Assembly (NCBI GenBank): GCA_013289685.1
Contig: JABCZL010000024.1
Location: forward strand, 1 to 63,214
Direction of reading: 5' to 3'
Length of the DNA: 63,214 nt
DNA from: Acidobacteriota bacterium
GTDB taxonomy: Bacteria > Acidobacteriota > Terriglobia > Terriglobales > Acidobacteriaceae
Within the stretch, counting starts at the first letter, position 1, and each line of letters starts with the position of its first letter. Shown here piece after piece: positions 25,501 to 33,459 of the stretch. The notes beneath the pieces are model-generated. The model was not told the DNA's origin and made no database searches. It saw only the letters and a list, made by a program, of their open reading frames with translations. A program made the position numbers and the translations under genes.

Positions 25501-26254
25501 GAAGAGACTAACCGGACATTTCACCACGCTCGCCACTTTTACCTGGGGAAAAATTATGACCGACGACGGGAATCCTCCCCTGGGTTTTGTAGGCTCTCAC
25601 AACGGCAAAGCTCAGGACTGGAGGGATCTGTATTTAGAGCATTCGATCAGCCCCCAGGACGTCAAGTATTCATTCACCGGGCAGGCATCCTATGATCTGC
25701 CGGTCGGCAAGGGCCAGCAAGTAAATCTGCATGGCGTCTCGGACGCTATTCTCGGCGGCTGGACGACGAACTTCATCCTCTATCTCGGCACCGGTATCCC
25801 GATTAATTCACCGGCGGCGGGGGGAAGCCCTTCATTCTTCAGTCAGCGCTCCGACCTCACTTGCAATCCGGCAACTCCCCATAACGCAACTGTCTGGGTC
25901 AGCTATACCTGTTTCGCGAAACCCGGAACGGAGAACGGCGGTGCCCCAAATCATTTCATTCCCGGAAATGCCCCAGCGTATCTTGACCACGTTCGCACCG
26001 AGGGTGCGCGGAATCTGGATGTCTCCATCTACAAGACGTTCAAGTTCGGAGAAACCAAAGCGCTGCGCTTCGACATCTCCTCCTACAACCTGTTCAACAA
26101 GGCACAGCTTGGAAATCCAAACATACCAAGCGTTAATTCGGTAGAGAACGCGATAGCAGCCGGGAATACTGTTAACCCTGCTAATTTCGGAACGATCACA
26201 AACACAATCAACACCCCGCGCCAGTTCCAGTTCGGCGCGCGGTTCACCTTCTAA
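22523..26254 (+). CDS. Oar-like TonB-dependent outer-membrane receptor
   Basis: The 1243-residue protein has a signal peptide (VCILFLCAGSIALAQA). A carboxypeptidase-regulatory-like beta-sandwich follows (GRGSISGLVTDPGGALIQGAKVVL to NPGVYKVTVTQTGFKSL), then a plug domain with GVQEVRVETQNTPATYLSGGGGVISLVSKSGTNKFHG, then a long beta-barrel. The barrel shows NKSDRQRIFTRFSYD, LNKVRGKHELSFGFEWMKR, YYAAFVEDTFHASKALTITAGLRWDIFGG, PRLAFAWQPITHFVVRGGAGIYY and a C-terminal TPRQFQFGARFTF ending in aromatic Phe as required for BAM insertion. Oar-type receptors import large or polymeric nutrients and are much expanded in Acidobacteriota. The start at 22523 has GGGGAG upstream. The upstream LacI regulator and CRP-type site suggest carbon-source control. 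Confidence 0.92.
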   Translation: MNRGNAMAKTLRNFLSVCILFLCAGSIALAQAGRGSISGLVTDPGGALIQGAKVVLLNPATGLSEHTVTSSAGLYTFISLNPGVYKVTVTQTGFKSLAQDKITVNVDQVTEVNITLQVGAASETVTVTEGVELVEPSNSTVGTLIPSEAIDRVPLLYRNVYDLIQLSAGVIPVNGSPNSSDSMQSVQNISLGRPGVDVSADTVNGSLVGSIYYMLDGAPIGVAENNSAAIIPAMNIPEDGVQEVRVETQNTPATYLSGGGGVISLVSKSGTNKFHGDAFGVFRPDVLSANDFFNKQTQLSSGQKNTPPSFHRYQEGGAIGGPIKKDKIFFFADYEDTQQTQFEGVDYFSVPTSAERTGDFSKITGQTIYDPTKPDNPDGTRQPFPGNIILNPNPIGLLFLANMPKCNLPDPTTCEQATSDVQNFGLPGLDPFKAHRFDIRVDWNKSDRQRIFTRFSYDHLFFAQANVFPSPGWDPNYAQNLTNGRNVLLGDDLTLNSSTVLNLRYSFTRHHEAQQGQPSYSSTDITKLGFPASLAAEQVVKQLPIVAFYDVASSSGAEGVGGTANYNLFFYASENSDVSATLNKVRGKHELSFGFEWMKRYLNVGQPPSPAGFYAFDVTATNQSVNNGGGGSDYASALIGMGSTPGNEQNINPNFTKDVFVAESNPYYAAFVEDTFHASKALTITAGLRWDIFGGRNERFNRLEYFSPNATNTLNGVSYTGAEVYVNGSNRSPFTTNMHDFGPRLAFAWQPITHFVVRGGAGIYYGPTLHNVASAGNNTDGFSSSTQWSSTCFNANGDGNTFFNTGNAPCNAPATPDVFTGAYSLSNPFPNPSGTPGGINPVFTTAPPGLANNLGITLSTVLHSQRTVATYNFNFGLEYELPHQVVVSVGYVGSRGLFLPLGSADQNVLDLATIAKYGNSLCIQTNPACVMMPNAGPVSLNPNFSGQATVPLWATLQQYPQFGNGSYGSGNGVGVNGYPGGDSEYSSLQTKVQKRLTGHFTTLATFTWGKIMTDDGNPPLGFVGSHNGKAQDWRDLYLEHSISPQDVKYSFTGQASYDLPVGKGQQVNLHGVSDAILGGWTTNFILYLGTGIPINSPAAGGSPSFFSQRSDLTCNPATPHNATVWVSYTCFAKPGTENGGAPNHFIPGNAPAYLDHVRTEGARNLDVSIYKTFKFGETKALRFDISSYNLFNKAQLGNPNIPSVNSVENAIAAGNTVNPANFGTITNTINTPRQFQFGARFTF

Positions 26255-26275
26255 TCGAAATTACGGAGATGAGAA

Positions 26276-26306
26276 AACCCGGCCTCGCAGAGGCCGGGTT
26301 CCTTTT
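26276..26306 (+). terminator. intrinsic terminator after the TonB-dependent receptor
   Basis: AACCCGGCCTC-GCA-GAGGCCGGGTT is a perfect 11-bp stem followed by CCTTTT, 21 nt after the receptor stop. Confidence 0.85.
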
Positions 26307-26425
26307 GCGATGCTCATGTAGCGACGGCCGCCCTTCGACTTCGCTCAGGGCAGGCTCTAGGCCGTCCCGCCAGCGCGAAGCGCGGCGGCAAGCCGAGAGT
26401 GTTTCGCCGAAAGCGATAGGCTCAA

Positions 26426-26474
26426 AGCCAAGAGCCAAAAGCCAAGAGCCAAGAGCCAAAAGCCAAAAGCCAAA
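26426..26474 (+). repeat. heptamer tandem repeat AGCCAAR x7
   Basis: Seven consecutive units of AGCCAAA or AGCCAAG end directly at the stop codon of the convergent PLP-enzyme gene. Related AGCCAA/AGCTAA-type strings occur near 59290-59340. Confidence 0.85.
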
Positions 26475-26476
26475 AG

Positions 26477-27679
26477 CTATACCCTACTCCCCACCGTAGC
26501 CCGCGCCCCCACCGCCTCCAGCGCCCGCTCCAAATCCGCAATCAGATCCTCGCAGCTCTCGATTCCCACCGACAGCCGCACCATCTGCTCGGTCACGCCC
26601 ATCTCGGCCCGCTGCTCGGCGGAGATCATCGCATGCGAAGTCAGCACCGGGATCGACACCAGCGATTCCACGCCTCCCAGACTCGTGGCCAGCGTGAACA
26701 GCCGCATCGCCTCGCTCACCCGCCGCGCGTCCTCGCCCGTGCCCTCAACTTCAAACGTAATCATGCCGCCGCCGCCGCTCATCTGCTCACGTGCAATGGC
26801 GTGCTGCGGATGGCTCTTCAAAAACGGATAATGCACGCGCCGCACTTTTTCATGTTGCCCCAAAAACTCCGCGACGCGTAGCGCATTTTCGTTCTGTCGC
26901 GCCACCCGCACCGCCAGCGTTTTCAGCCCGCGGATCAGCATCCACGCGGCATGCGGGTCCATGCAGTTGCCCAGCGTCGTGCGCGTCTCCCAAATCTGAT
27001 CCATCAATTCCTGACGCCCGCACACCACGCCACAGGTTAAATCGGCGTGGCCGCTCAAATACTTTGTGCCCGAATGCATCACCAGATCGATGCCGTACTC
27101 CGCCGGATGCTGGTTGATGGGCGTGCCGAAGGTGCTGTCGATCATACTAATAAGCCCTCGCTGCCGGGCCAGCGCCGCGGCCTTCTTCAGGTCGACCACG
27201 CGCAACGAAGGATTGGTCGGCGACTCCAGATACAGCATCCGCGTGTTCGGCCGAATCGCCCGCGCGGCTTGCTCAAAATTGTTGGTGTCGACGAACGAGG
27301 TCTCAATTCCCATTCTCGGCAGCCACTCGGAGAAGAACTTCATCACCCCGCCATAAACATCGCGCTGCGCGACAATGTGATCTCCCGCCTTCAGCAACGC
27401 CAGGATCGTGGTAGTGATCGCCCCCATGCCGGAAGCAAACGTGTGCGCCGCCTCCACGCCTTCGATGGCCGCGACCGCCTGCTCGGCCGCCGTGTTCGTC
27501 GGATTCCCCCACCGCGTGTAGTAGCGGTCGGTCGTGGTCACGCGCTGCTGCTCGTCGTTGTCGGTGACCTCGAATGTGGACGTCTGATAGATCGGCGTGC
27601 CGACCGGTCCGTTCTTCTTTTCCATGTCCGCCGCGCCGTGTACCGCGGCGGTTTCAGGACGACGAGTATTCCGTTTCAT
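26477..27679 (-). CDS. Cys/Met-metabolism PLP-dependent enzyme (cystathionine gamma-synthase/lyase family)
   Basis: The 400-residue protein has YYTRWGNPTNTAAE (substrate Tyr and Arg region, about 53-66), ASGMGAITT, DVYGG, YLESPTNPSLRVVDL, IDSTFGTPINQ, MHSGTKYLSGHAD with PLP lysine K206, and SLGGVESLVSIP. The family includes cystathionine gamma-synthase, cystathionine beta/gamma-lyase, methionine gamma-lyase and O-acetylhomoserine sulfhydrylase, which sequence alone does not separate reliably. The start at 27679 fits homologue lengths; the extension to 27817 runs through a repeat. It is divergent from an SDR gene. Methionine/transsulfuration roles fit the thrB/thrC homoserine branch genes 4-5 kb away, but they are not one operon. 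Confidence 0.92.
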   Translation of the reverse strand: MKRNTRRPETAAVHGAADMEKKNGPVGTPIYQTSTFEVTDNDEQQRVTTTDRYYTRWGNPTNTAAEQAVAAIEGVEAAHTFASGMGAITTTILALLKAGDHIVAQRDVYGGVMKFFSEWLPRMGIETSFVDTNNFEQAARAIRPNTRMLYLESPTNPSLRVVDLKKAAALARQRGLISMIDSTFGTPINQHPAEYGIDLVMHSGTKYLSGHADLTCGVVCGRQELMDQIWETRTTLGNCMDPHAAWMLIRGLKTLAVRVARQNENALRVAEFLGQHEKVRRVHYPFLKSHPQHAIAREQMSGGGGMITFEVEGTGEDARRVSEAMRLFTLATSLGGVESLVSIPVLTSHAMISAEQRAEMGVTEQMVRLSVGIESCEDLIADLERALEAVGARATVGSRV

Positions 27680-27824
27680 AGCGACCTCATGTCCTCCAGA
27701 GTAATTGCGAAGATTCGACAAGGGCAAGCGAAAGCGCGAAGTGCCATCCGGTTTTCCTTCGTGTACCTTCGTGTCCTTAGTGGTTGTCGCCTTTCGCAGA
27801 TGCCACTCGATACTCAAGCCCGTT

Positions 27825-27830
27825 TATAAT
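27825..27830 (+). promoter_or_regulatory. consensus -10 (TATAAT) 9 nt before the SDR start
   Basis: A perfect TATAAT ends 9 nt before the ATG at 27840 with no ribosome-binding site between, predicting a leaderless mRNA. No good -35 is seen. Confidence 0.6.
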
Positions 27831-27839
27831 GCGACCTCG

Positions 27840-28628
27840 ATGGACCTCGGTCTGAAAAACCGCGTCGCTCTGGTAGCCGCCTCCAGTCAAGGACTCGGCC
27901 TCGCCACCGCCGAAGCCTTCGCCGCCGAAGGTTGCCGCGTCGTCATGTGCGCGCGCAATCCGCAGACGCTGCAAGCCTCCGCCGACAAAATCAGAAAGCA
28001 GCACAATACAGAAGTCTTCGCCGAAGCTCTCGACGTTGCCGACTCGGCCGCGGTCGCCCGGTTCGTCGCCGCGGTCGCCGCCAAATTCGGCAGCGTCGAT
28101 ATTTGCGTCACCAACGCCGGAGGCCCGCCCGCCAAAGGATTTCTCGCGGCCACCCTCGACGACTGGCAGCGCGCCATCGAGTTGAACTTCCTGAGCACCG
28201 TCTACTTCGCTCGCGAAGTCATCCCCCACATGCAGCGGAACCACTGGGGCCGCATCATTACCATCACGTCGATCACGACTAAGCAACCGGTTGCCGACCT
28301 CGTGCTTTCGAATGCCGTCCGCGCGGCGGTGGTCGGGCTGGTGAAGAGCTTGGCCAACGAGTTCGGCAAAGACGGAATCCTCGTCAACAACGTGGGCCCC
28401 GGCTTCACGGCCACCGATCGTCTGAAGGAGTTGGCCAAAGCCCGCTCCGCCGCCACCGGAAAAAGCGAGCAGGAAATTTTCGATGCCTGGGCCGCCGACG
28501 CTCCGCTGAAACGCCTGGGCGAGCCCCGCGAACTGGCCGAGACCATCGTCTGGCTGGCCTCGGAACGCGCGTCCTACGTCACCGGCCAGACCGTTCTGGT
28601 CGACGGCGGCATGTATAAAGGATTGTGA
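27840..28628 (+). CDS. short-chain dehydrogenase/reductase with altered active site
   Basis: The 262-residue Rossmann-fold protein has ALVAASSQGLGLATAEAF (cofactor loop), CARNPQTL (Arg after the second strand suggests NADP(H)), TNAGG (92-95), N116, the Ser of TITSIT (S144), and C-terminal GEPRELAETIVWLASERASYVTGQTVLVDGG. The canonical YxxxK is absent: at the expected spacing the sequence is SNAVR, so Tyr is Ser157 and Lys is Arg161. A subgroup of SDRs shares this substitution, so it is probably not a sequencing error, but its chemistry is unclear. It is divergent from the PLP-enzyme gene. Confidence 0.9.
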   Translation: MDLGLKNRVALVAASSQGLGLATAEAFAAEGCRVVMCARNPQTLQASADKIRKQHNTEVFAEALDVADSAAVARFVAAVAAKFGSVDICVTNAGGPPAKGFLAATLDDWQRAIELNFLSTVYFAREVIPHMQRNHWGRIITITSITTKQPVADLVLSNAVRAAVVGLVKSLANEFGKDGILVNNVGPGFTATDRLKELAKARSAATGKSEQEIFDAWAADAPLKRLGEPRELAETIVWLASERASYVTGQTVLVDGGMYKGL

Positions 28629-28729
28629 GAGCTGGATTCGTATCAGGGCACGGCTTCAGCCGTGCCAATAGGCGCAAAATGAAAACCGGCTTTACAGTTT
28701 GCTGAAAAACTCGGATTTGTCGGTGCTAC

Positions 28730-28850
28730 CGTGGAAGAGCGGCCCTTCAGGGCCGCGTAAGGCATTAAAAATTAATCTGGGCTTCAGCCCCCGTCGCCGC
28801 TCTTCTTCGACCAAGTGAGGTTTTCAGCATACTGTTTAGCCCCTGAGGGA
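28730..28850. repeat. family A double-hairpin repeat with flanking partial copies
   Basis: GTGGAAGAGCGGCCCTTCAG continues to GGCCGCG, an AT-rich spacer and GGGCTTCAGCCCC, then a partial TTTTCAGCATACTGTTTAGC copy. Hairpin 1 is GGCCC...GGGCC here versus GGCGC...GCGCC elsewhere, a compensatory change. A GGGCACGGCTTCAGCCGTGCC hairpin lies just before, at about 28650. Confidence 0.75.
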
Positions 28851-28856
28851 TGCTCC

Positions 28857-30194
28857 ATGCGATCCAGAATTCGACAACTGCTGTTCGCGGCGCTTATCGC
28901 CCCATCCATTTTCTGCGCCGCACAAGCCCGCCCCTTCCCCGGCCCCGACGTCCAGCAGATCTACCAGCGCCTGCTGCCACAGATCGAAAAGATTCCCGCC
29001 TTCGACCACCACGCGCACCCCGGTTATTTCGACGATCCCGACGTCGACGCGATGGCCGCGCCTCCCAACGCCAGCGCACCGTTCCGCACGCGCGACGACA
29101 ATCCCGAGCTCGCCGCCGCAGCTAAAGCACTGTTTGGCTACCCCTACGCCGACTTCTCTCCCGAGCACGCGAAGTGGCTGCTCGACAAGAAGACCGAACT
29201 CAAGAAGCAACTCGCCGGCACCACGTATTTCAACTCGATTCTCGATAAGCTCAACACCGAGAGCTCCGTGGCGAACCGCGCCATGATGCCCGACTACCTC
29301 GATCCCAAGCGCTTTCCCTGGGTCTTTTTCGCGGATTCTTTTATGTGGCCTTTCAACAACGAGCGCGAGACGGCGCGCGATCCCGACCAGGGCGTCTTCA
29401 TTCCGCTGCAGGAAAAAATGCTGCACCGCTGGATGCAGCAGAAAGGTGTCGGCAAGCTTCCGTCTACGTTTGCCGACTATTTGAAATTCATCAGCCAGAC
29501 TCTGGAGGACAATTCGAAACGCGGCGGCATCGCGATGAAGTTTGAGGTCGCCTATTTCCGGCCGATGACGTTCAGCGATCCTACGCGAGCCCAGGCCGAA
29601 GACATTTATCAGCGCTACGTCACGGGCGGAATTCCCAGCGAACGGGACTACCGAACGTTCCAGGATTACGTCTTCCGCTATCTCGTCCTCGAAGGTGGAC
29701 GCCTGCACTTGCCGGTGCACATTCACACCGCCGTCGGCATCGGAGATTATTTCAACCTGTCGCAGAGCAACATCATGAATCTGGAAAGCGTGTTGCGCGA
29801 TCCGCGCTATGCTTCCACGATCTTCGTGATGATCCACGGCGGCTATCCGCTGGAGCGCGAAGCCATTTGGCTCGCCGCAATGAAGAATGTCTACCTCGAT
29901 TCTTCGTTTGGCGAGCTTGCCCAGTATCCTGCGGCGTTCAAAGAGACGCTTAAGATGTGGCTGGAAACTTTTCCCGACAAGATCACTTTCGGCACCGACT
30001 GTTTCCCTTACAATCAAGTGTTGGGGGCGGAAGAGAGCTACTGGTTGGGCGTGCAGTCGTCCCGCACCGCGCTGGCGGCGGCTCTGGCCGAGATGGTTTC
30101 GGAAAACGAGATCACCGAGACTCGGGCACTGGAGTTAGCCCACGCCTACCTGCACGACACGGCGGTGAAGTTGTACGAAGGACGAGTGCGCTAA
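28857..30194 (+). CDS. secreted amidohydrolase-superfamily protein
   Basis: The 445-residue protein has a signal peptide (MRSRIRQLLFAALIAPSIFCAAQA). The catalytic domain starts with FDHHAHPGYFDD, the HxH metal motif, and continues with LHLPVHIHTAVGIGDYF, STIFVMIHGGYPLEREAIWLA, VYLDSSFG and the metal aspartate in ITFGTDCFPYN. This order matches the Amidohydro_2 (TIM-barrel metal hydrolase/decarboxylase) group. Export and the SNIMNLESVL region set it apart from cytosolic decarboxylases; the substrate is unknown. The ATG at 28857 is preceded by GAGGGA; an earlier in-frame start lies within a repeat. Confidence 0.85.
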   Translation: MRSRIRQLLFAALIAPSIFCAAQARPFPGPDVQQIYQRLLPQIEKIPAFDHHAHPGYFDDPDVDAMAAPPNASAPFRTRDDNPELAAAAKALFGYPYADFSPEHAKWLLDKKTELKKQLAGTTYFNSILDKLNTESSVANRAMMPDYLDPKRFPWVFFADSFMWPFNNERETARDPDQGVFIPLQEKMLHRWMQQKGVGKLPSTFADYLKFISQTLEDNSKRGGIAMKFEVAYFRPMTFSDPTRAQAEDIYQRYVTGGIPSERDYRTFQDYVFRYLVLEGGRLHLPVHIHTAVGIGDYFNLSQSNIMNLESVLRDPRYASTIFVMIHGGYPLEREAIWLAAMKNVYLDSSFGELAQYPAAFKETLKMWLETFPDKITFGTDCFPYNQVLGAEESYWLGVQSSRTALAAALAEMVSENEITETRALELAHAYLHDTAVKLYEGRVR

Positions 30195-30322
30195 GCGTTG
30201 AGTAAACTCGCTTCGCGTCTTTGTCTTGAAAGGGCGCGGCTTCAAGCCGCGCCGTTGGGCCGTCGGAATTAGAACTAAGTCCCGGAAGGACGGCACAAGA
30301 CTGCAAACGACGTATATAAATC

Positions 30323-30775
30323 ATGGCGAAAACGAAATCAAAATCAAAATCTACTCCGCGTTCTAAAACAAAACTCCACGCCCGCGCCAAACGCGCCGTC
30401 CCCAAGCGCGCATCCGCTGTCCTGCAATACATTCCCTGGCACGCCATTCCGCTCGAAGATCTCAACCCGCTGCTGCAGCGCCAGTTCGTGGTCGGCCAGG
30501 AAATCATGCTGGCGCGCGTGCTGTTAAAAAAAGGCTGTATCGTCCCCCAGCATAGCCACCACAACGAGCAACTCACCTACGTGCTCGAAGGCGCGCTCAA
30601 GTTCTGGATCGACGGCAAAGAAATCGTCGTGAACGCGGGCGAGACTCTCTGCATCCCCTCGAACATGCCGCACAAAGCCGAAGCCCTCGAAGATACCGTC
30701 GACCTCGACGTGTTCAACCCGCCGCGCGCCGATTGGATCAATAAGACCGACCAATATCTTCGGGGAAAGAAATAA
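30323..30775 (+). CDS. cupin-domain protein
   Basis: The 150-residue protein has a very basic N-terminus (MAKTKSKSKSTPRSKTK, about 30 residues). A single cupin domain follows with VPQHSHHNEQLTYVLEGALKFWIDG (His, His, Glu metal ligands) and ETLCIPSNMPHKAEAL (second His). The metal set is complete. Its role is unknown; stand-alone cupins are often dioxygenases, isomerases or sensors. It lies 9 nt before thrC and is probably co-transcribed. TATATA lies 4 nt before the ATG. Confidence 0.85.
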   Translation: MAKTKSKSKSTPRSKTKLHARAKRAVPKRASAVLQYIPWHAIPLEDLNPLLQRQFVVGQEIMLARVLLKKGCIVPQHSHHNEQLTYVLEGALKFWIDGKEIVVNAGETLCIPSNMPHKAEALEDTVDLDVFNPPRADWINKTDQYLRGKK

Positions 30776-30784
30776 ATCGGACCC

Positions 30785-32152
30785 ATGCCTCCTCTCTCCA
30801 CTTCAGCGCCGGGCGTGCGTCAAACGAAATTCCGTTTCCGTTGCATTGCTTGCGGCGATGTCAGTGAGTCAGCGAGCCAGAATTTCCGCTGCTCGCACTG
30901 CGGCGACCTCCTCGAGATCACTTACCCGCACTGGAAAGAATCTGGGCGCACGGCTCAAGATTTGAAATCTACGTGGGGCCAGCGCCGGCTCTCGCGTTCT
31001 GCCATCGATCTCAGCGGCGTCTGGCGCTTCCGCGAGCTGCTGCCTGCGCTCGAGAGGGAAGATCAAGCCATCACGCTGCGCGAGGGCAACACTCCTCTAT
31101 ACGAACTTCCCCAGTGCGCCCGCATCACCGGAGTGCCGCGCCTGTTCGCAAAACATCAGGGACTGAATCCCACCGGCTCGTTCAAAGATGCCGGCATGAC
31201 CGTAGCTGCAACGTTCGCGCGTCTCGCCGGATTTCGCTGGGTCGCCTGCGCTTCGACCGGGAACACGTCTGCGTCCCTGGCCGCCTACGCCGCTCGCGGA
31301 GGCATGCGCAGCCTGGTGCTCGTTCCGGAAGGAAAAATTTCCTGGAGTAAACTCTCTCAGTCTCTCGACTACGGCGCCGTCACCTGCCAGCTGCGCACCG
31401 ACTTCGATGGTTGTCTGCGGTTGCTGCAGGAACTTGTTCTGCGTGCGCCGGTCTACCAGTTGAATTCGATTAATCCCTTTCGTCTCGAGGGCCAGAAAAC
31501 GCTCGCGCTCGAACTGCTCGAGCAACTCGACTGGCAGCCCCCCGACCACATCATCGTCCCCGGCGGCAACCTGGGAAATAGTTCTGCGATCGGCAAGGCA
31601 TTGCTGGAGATGCACGCCCTGGGCCTGATTTCGCGTTTGCCCAAGTTGTCCGTGATTCAGGCCGAAGGCGCGAATGCCCTGGTGCGAACCCTGCGCGAAG
31701 CCGCCGGGAAACGCCTGATCAGTGTGCAGGCCGAAACCCGCGCCACCGCCATCCGCATCGGCAATCCCGCATCGTGGAAAAAAGCTGCTCACGTTCTCGA
31801 AGCCACAGGCGGAGCCTGCGAACAAGTCTCTGAGGTCGAGATCGCTCAAGCCAAGGCCGAAATCGGCTCCGAAGGCATCGGATGCGAACCTGCATCCGCA
31901 GTGACGCTCGCGGGATTGAAGAAACTGGTAAAACAAGGTTTCGTGAAACCGGAGGAAACCGTGGTGCTTGTGCTGACCGGGAACCTGCTGAAGGATCCCG
32001 ACTACACCATGGAATTCCATCGCGGCGACTTGTTCAAGGGAACCGTCGACAAAAGTGCGAGCGCCGGATTGAACCCGCTGCGCCGTCCCCCCATCGTTTT
32101 GGATGCGACTCTGGATGCGGTGATGCGAACGCTGCAGCAATCTGAAAAGTAG
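30785..32152 (+). CDS. thrC: threonine synthase
   Basis: This PLP enzyme converts O-phosphohomoserine to threonine. The 455-residue protein has an N-terminal zinc ribbon (C20, C23, C36, C39), REGNTPLYE, KHQGLNPTGSFKDAGM with PLP lysine K134, ASTGNTSASLAAYAAR, INPFRLEGQKTLALELLEQ, VPGGNLGNSSAIGKAL and a C-terminal VVLVLTGNLLKDP. The layout matches the class of threonine synthases without the long N-terminal SAM domain. It follows the cupin gene by 9 nt and is followed after a 123-nt repeat-filled gap by thrB, so the pathway genes are adjacent but separated by a mobile-looking repeat. Confidence 0.95.
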   Translation: MPPLSTSAPGVRQTKFRFRCIACGDVSESASQNFRCSHCGDLLEITYPHWKESGRTAQDLKSTWGQRRLSRSAIDLSGVWRFRELLPALEREDQAITLREGNTPLYELPQCARITGVPRLFAKHQGLNPTGSFKDAGMTVAATFARLAGFRWVACASTGNTSASLAAYAARGGMRSLVLVPEGKISWSKLSQSLDYGAVTCQLRTDFDGCLRLLQELVLRAPVYQLNSINPFRLEGQKTLALELLEQLDWQPPDHIIVPGGNLGNSSAIGKALLEMHALGLISRLPKLSVIQAEGANALVRTLREAAGKRLISVQAETRATAIRIGNPASWKKAAHVLEATGGACEQVSEVEIAQAKAEIGSEGIGCEPASAVTLAGLKKLVKQGFVKPEETVVLVLTGNLLKDPDYTMEFHRGDLFKGTVDKSASAGLNPLRRPPIVLDATLDAVMRTLQQSEK

Positions 32153-32159
32153 CGCGCAG

Positions 32160-32268
32160 TTATGTAGCGCCGCCGTCCCGGCGGTTGTCGTGGCGGCGTC
32201 TCGCCGCCACTGCGAGGGCGAGACGCCCTCGCGACAGCCGGCAAGATGCCGGCGCTACGATTGACGAT
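32160..32268. repeat. palindromic repeats between thrC and thrB
   Basis: GTAGCGCCGCCGTCCCGGCGG, GTGGCGGCGTCTCGCCGCCAC, GCGAGGGCGAGACGCCCTCGC and GCCGGCAAGATGCCGGCGCTAC are four consecutive stems, the outer two pairing GTAGCGCC with GGCGCTAC. They fill the whole gap. Confidence 0.75.
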
Positions 32269-32275
32269 ACAGAAC

Positions 32276-33274
32276 ATGCCCACCAAGACCTCAAATCCGA
32301 AACCCTCCCAGCTTCGTCTGGCACTGCCGGCCACGTCCGCCAATCTCGGACCAGCCTTCGACGCTGCCGCGCTCGCCATGGATTTCTACATCAAGATCGA
32401 CGCCCGCGCCGCGAAAGAATTTTCCATCAGCGCCACCGGCCGCGACCGCGAGATCTGCGGAATGCTCAAAAACCATCTCATCCTGAACACGTACCGCGAA
32501 GTGCTCGCAGCGGCAGGTCAGTCGATCACGCCTCTGTCTTTGCGCATTGCCAACGAAATTCCCATCGGCAAAGGATGTGGTTCGTCGGCCGCCGCCCGGC
32601 TGGCAGGCATCGCGCTCGCCGTACACTTTGGCCGTCTGCGCTGGACCGATGCCCATATCGTCGGTGAAGCCTCGCGCCGGGAGCACCATCCCGACAACGT
32701 CTCCGCCTGCTGGATGGGCGGCCTCACCGTGGCTCGCATGGCTGGGTCAACCGAGTCTGGGTCAACCGAGTCTGGGCCAACCGGGTCTGGGCCGAACGAC
32801 ATCTCCGAAGCTCAGGTGGTTTGCGTCCACCCGAAACGGACGTGGCCATTGCTGCTCGCCGTTCCCGAGCAGAGCCTCGCGACTGAGGAAGCCCGTCGCG
32901 TGCTCCCCGCCCAGTACTCGCGCGCCGACGCCGTCGCCAACGTGCAGAATTCCATGCTTCTGCTCGCCGCTTTCACCCAAGGACGCCCCGACCTTCTTTC
33001 CGTATCCCTCGAAGACCGCCTGCACCAGCCGTATCGCGCGGCGCTGTGCCCGTTGCTGCCCAGTCTGCAGAAATTGAAAGGCAAGGAAGGCATTCTGGGC
33101 GCGGTCCTCAGCGGAGCAGGTCCGTCGGTGCTGATTTTTCTCGATCCGCGCGAGTCGCTGCAAAAAGCTCGCCGTCTGGTCGCCGCGCATCTCGCGCAAA
33201 ACCGCCTTGCCGCCGAACTGCTTCCCACCTCGATCACCCTGCGCGGAGCACGTTCCTCGTTGTCGAAATCCTGA
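32276..33274 (+). CDS. thrB: homoserine kinase
   Basis: This GHMP-family kinase phosphorylates homoserine for ThrC. The 332-residue protein shows LPATSANLGPAFDAAALAMD, the phosphate loop PIGKGCGSSAAARLAG, EASRREHHPDNVSACWMGGL and the C-terminal GAVLSGAGPSVLIFL. Between residues about 156 and 174 it contains GSTESGSTESGPTGSGPN, encoded by a 15-bp tandem repeat that shorter homologues should lack; this loop follows GGLTVARM. The start at 32276 gives the expected N-terminus; no strong ribosome-binding site is visible. Confidence 0.93.
   Translation: MPTKTSNPKPSQLRLALPATSANLGPAFDAAALAMDFYIKIDARAAKEFSISATGRDREICGMLKNHLILNTYREVLAAAGQSITPLSLRIANEIPIGKGCGSSAAARLAGIALAVHFGRLRWTDAHIVGEASRREHHPDNVSACWMGGLTVARMAGSTESGSTESGPTGSGPNDISEAQVVCVHPKRTWPLLLAVPEQSLATEEARRVLPAQYSRADAVANVQNSMLLLAAFTQGRPDLLSVSLEDRLHQPYRAALCPLLPSLQKLKGKEGILGAVLSGAGPSVLIFLDPRESLQKARRLVAAHLAQNRLAAELLPTSITLRGARSSLSKS
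32742..32798 (+). repeat. 15-bp tandem repeat inside thrB
   Basis: CTGGGTCAACCGAGT occurs twice exactly, then as CTGGGCCAACCGGGT and a partial fourth unit. The period is a multiple of three, so the frame is preserved. Confidence 0.9.
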
Positions 33275-33459
33275 GCCGAGACCAAACACCCATATAGCCC
33301 GAAAGTGCCATTTACGTGTTTCCCGCACTTCGGTATTTTGAGCCTTCCCCCCCAGCGAAACTAACTTCTGCCCAGAGTATTTTTACGGACCAACAGAAGC
33401 GGCGTATTCCGGCATCTCAATGCGCGCTCCGTTCGATTCGTTCGGCAGGGTGGGCTGAA

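Noticed and set aside
28836..30017. 393-codon minus-strand frame opposite the amidohydrolase
   Set aside because: The plus-strand gene has signal peptide and metal motifs; the antisense frame has none.
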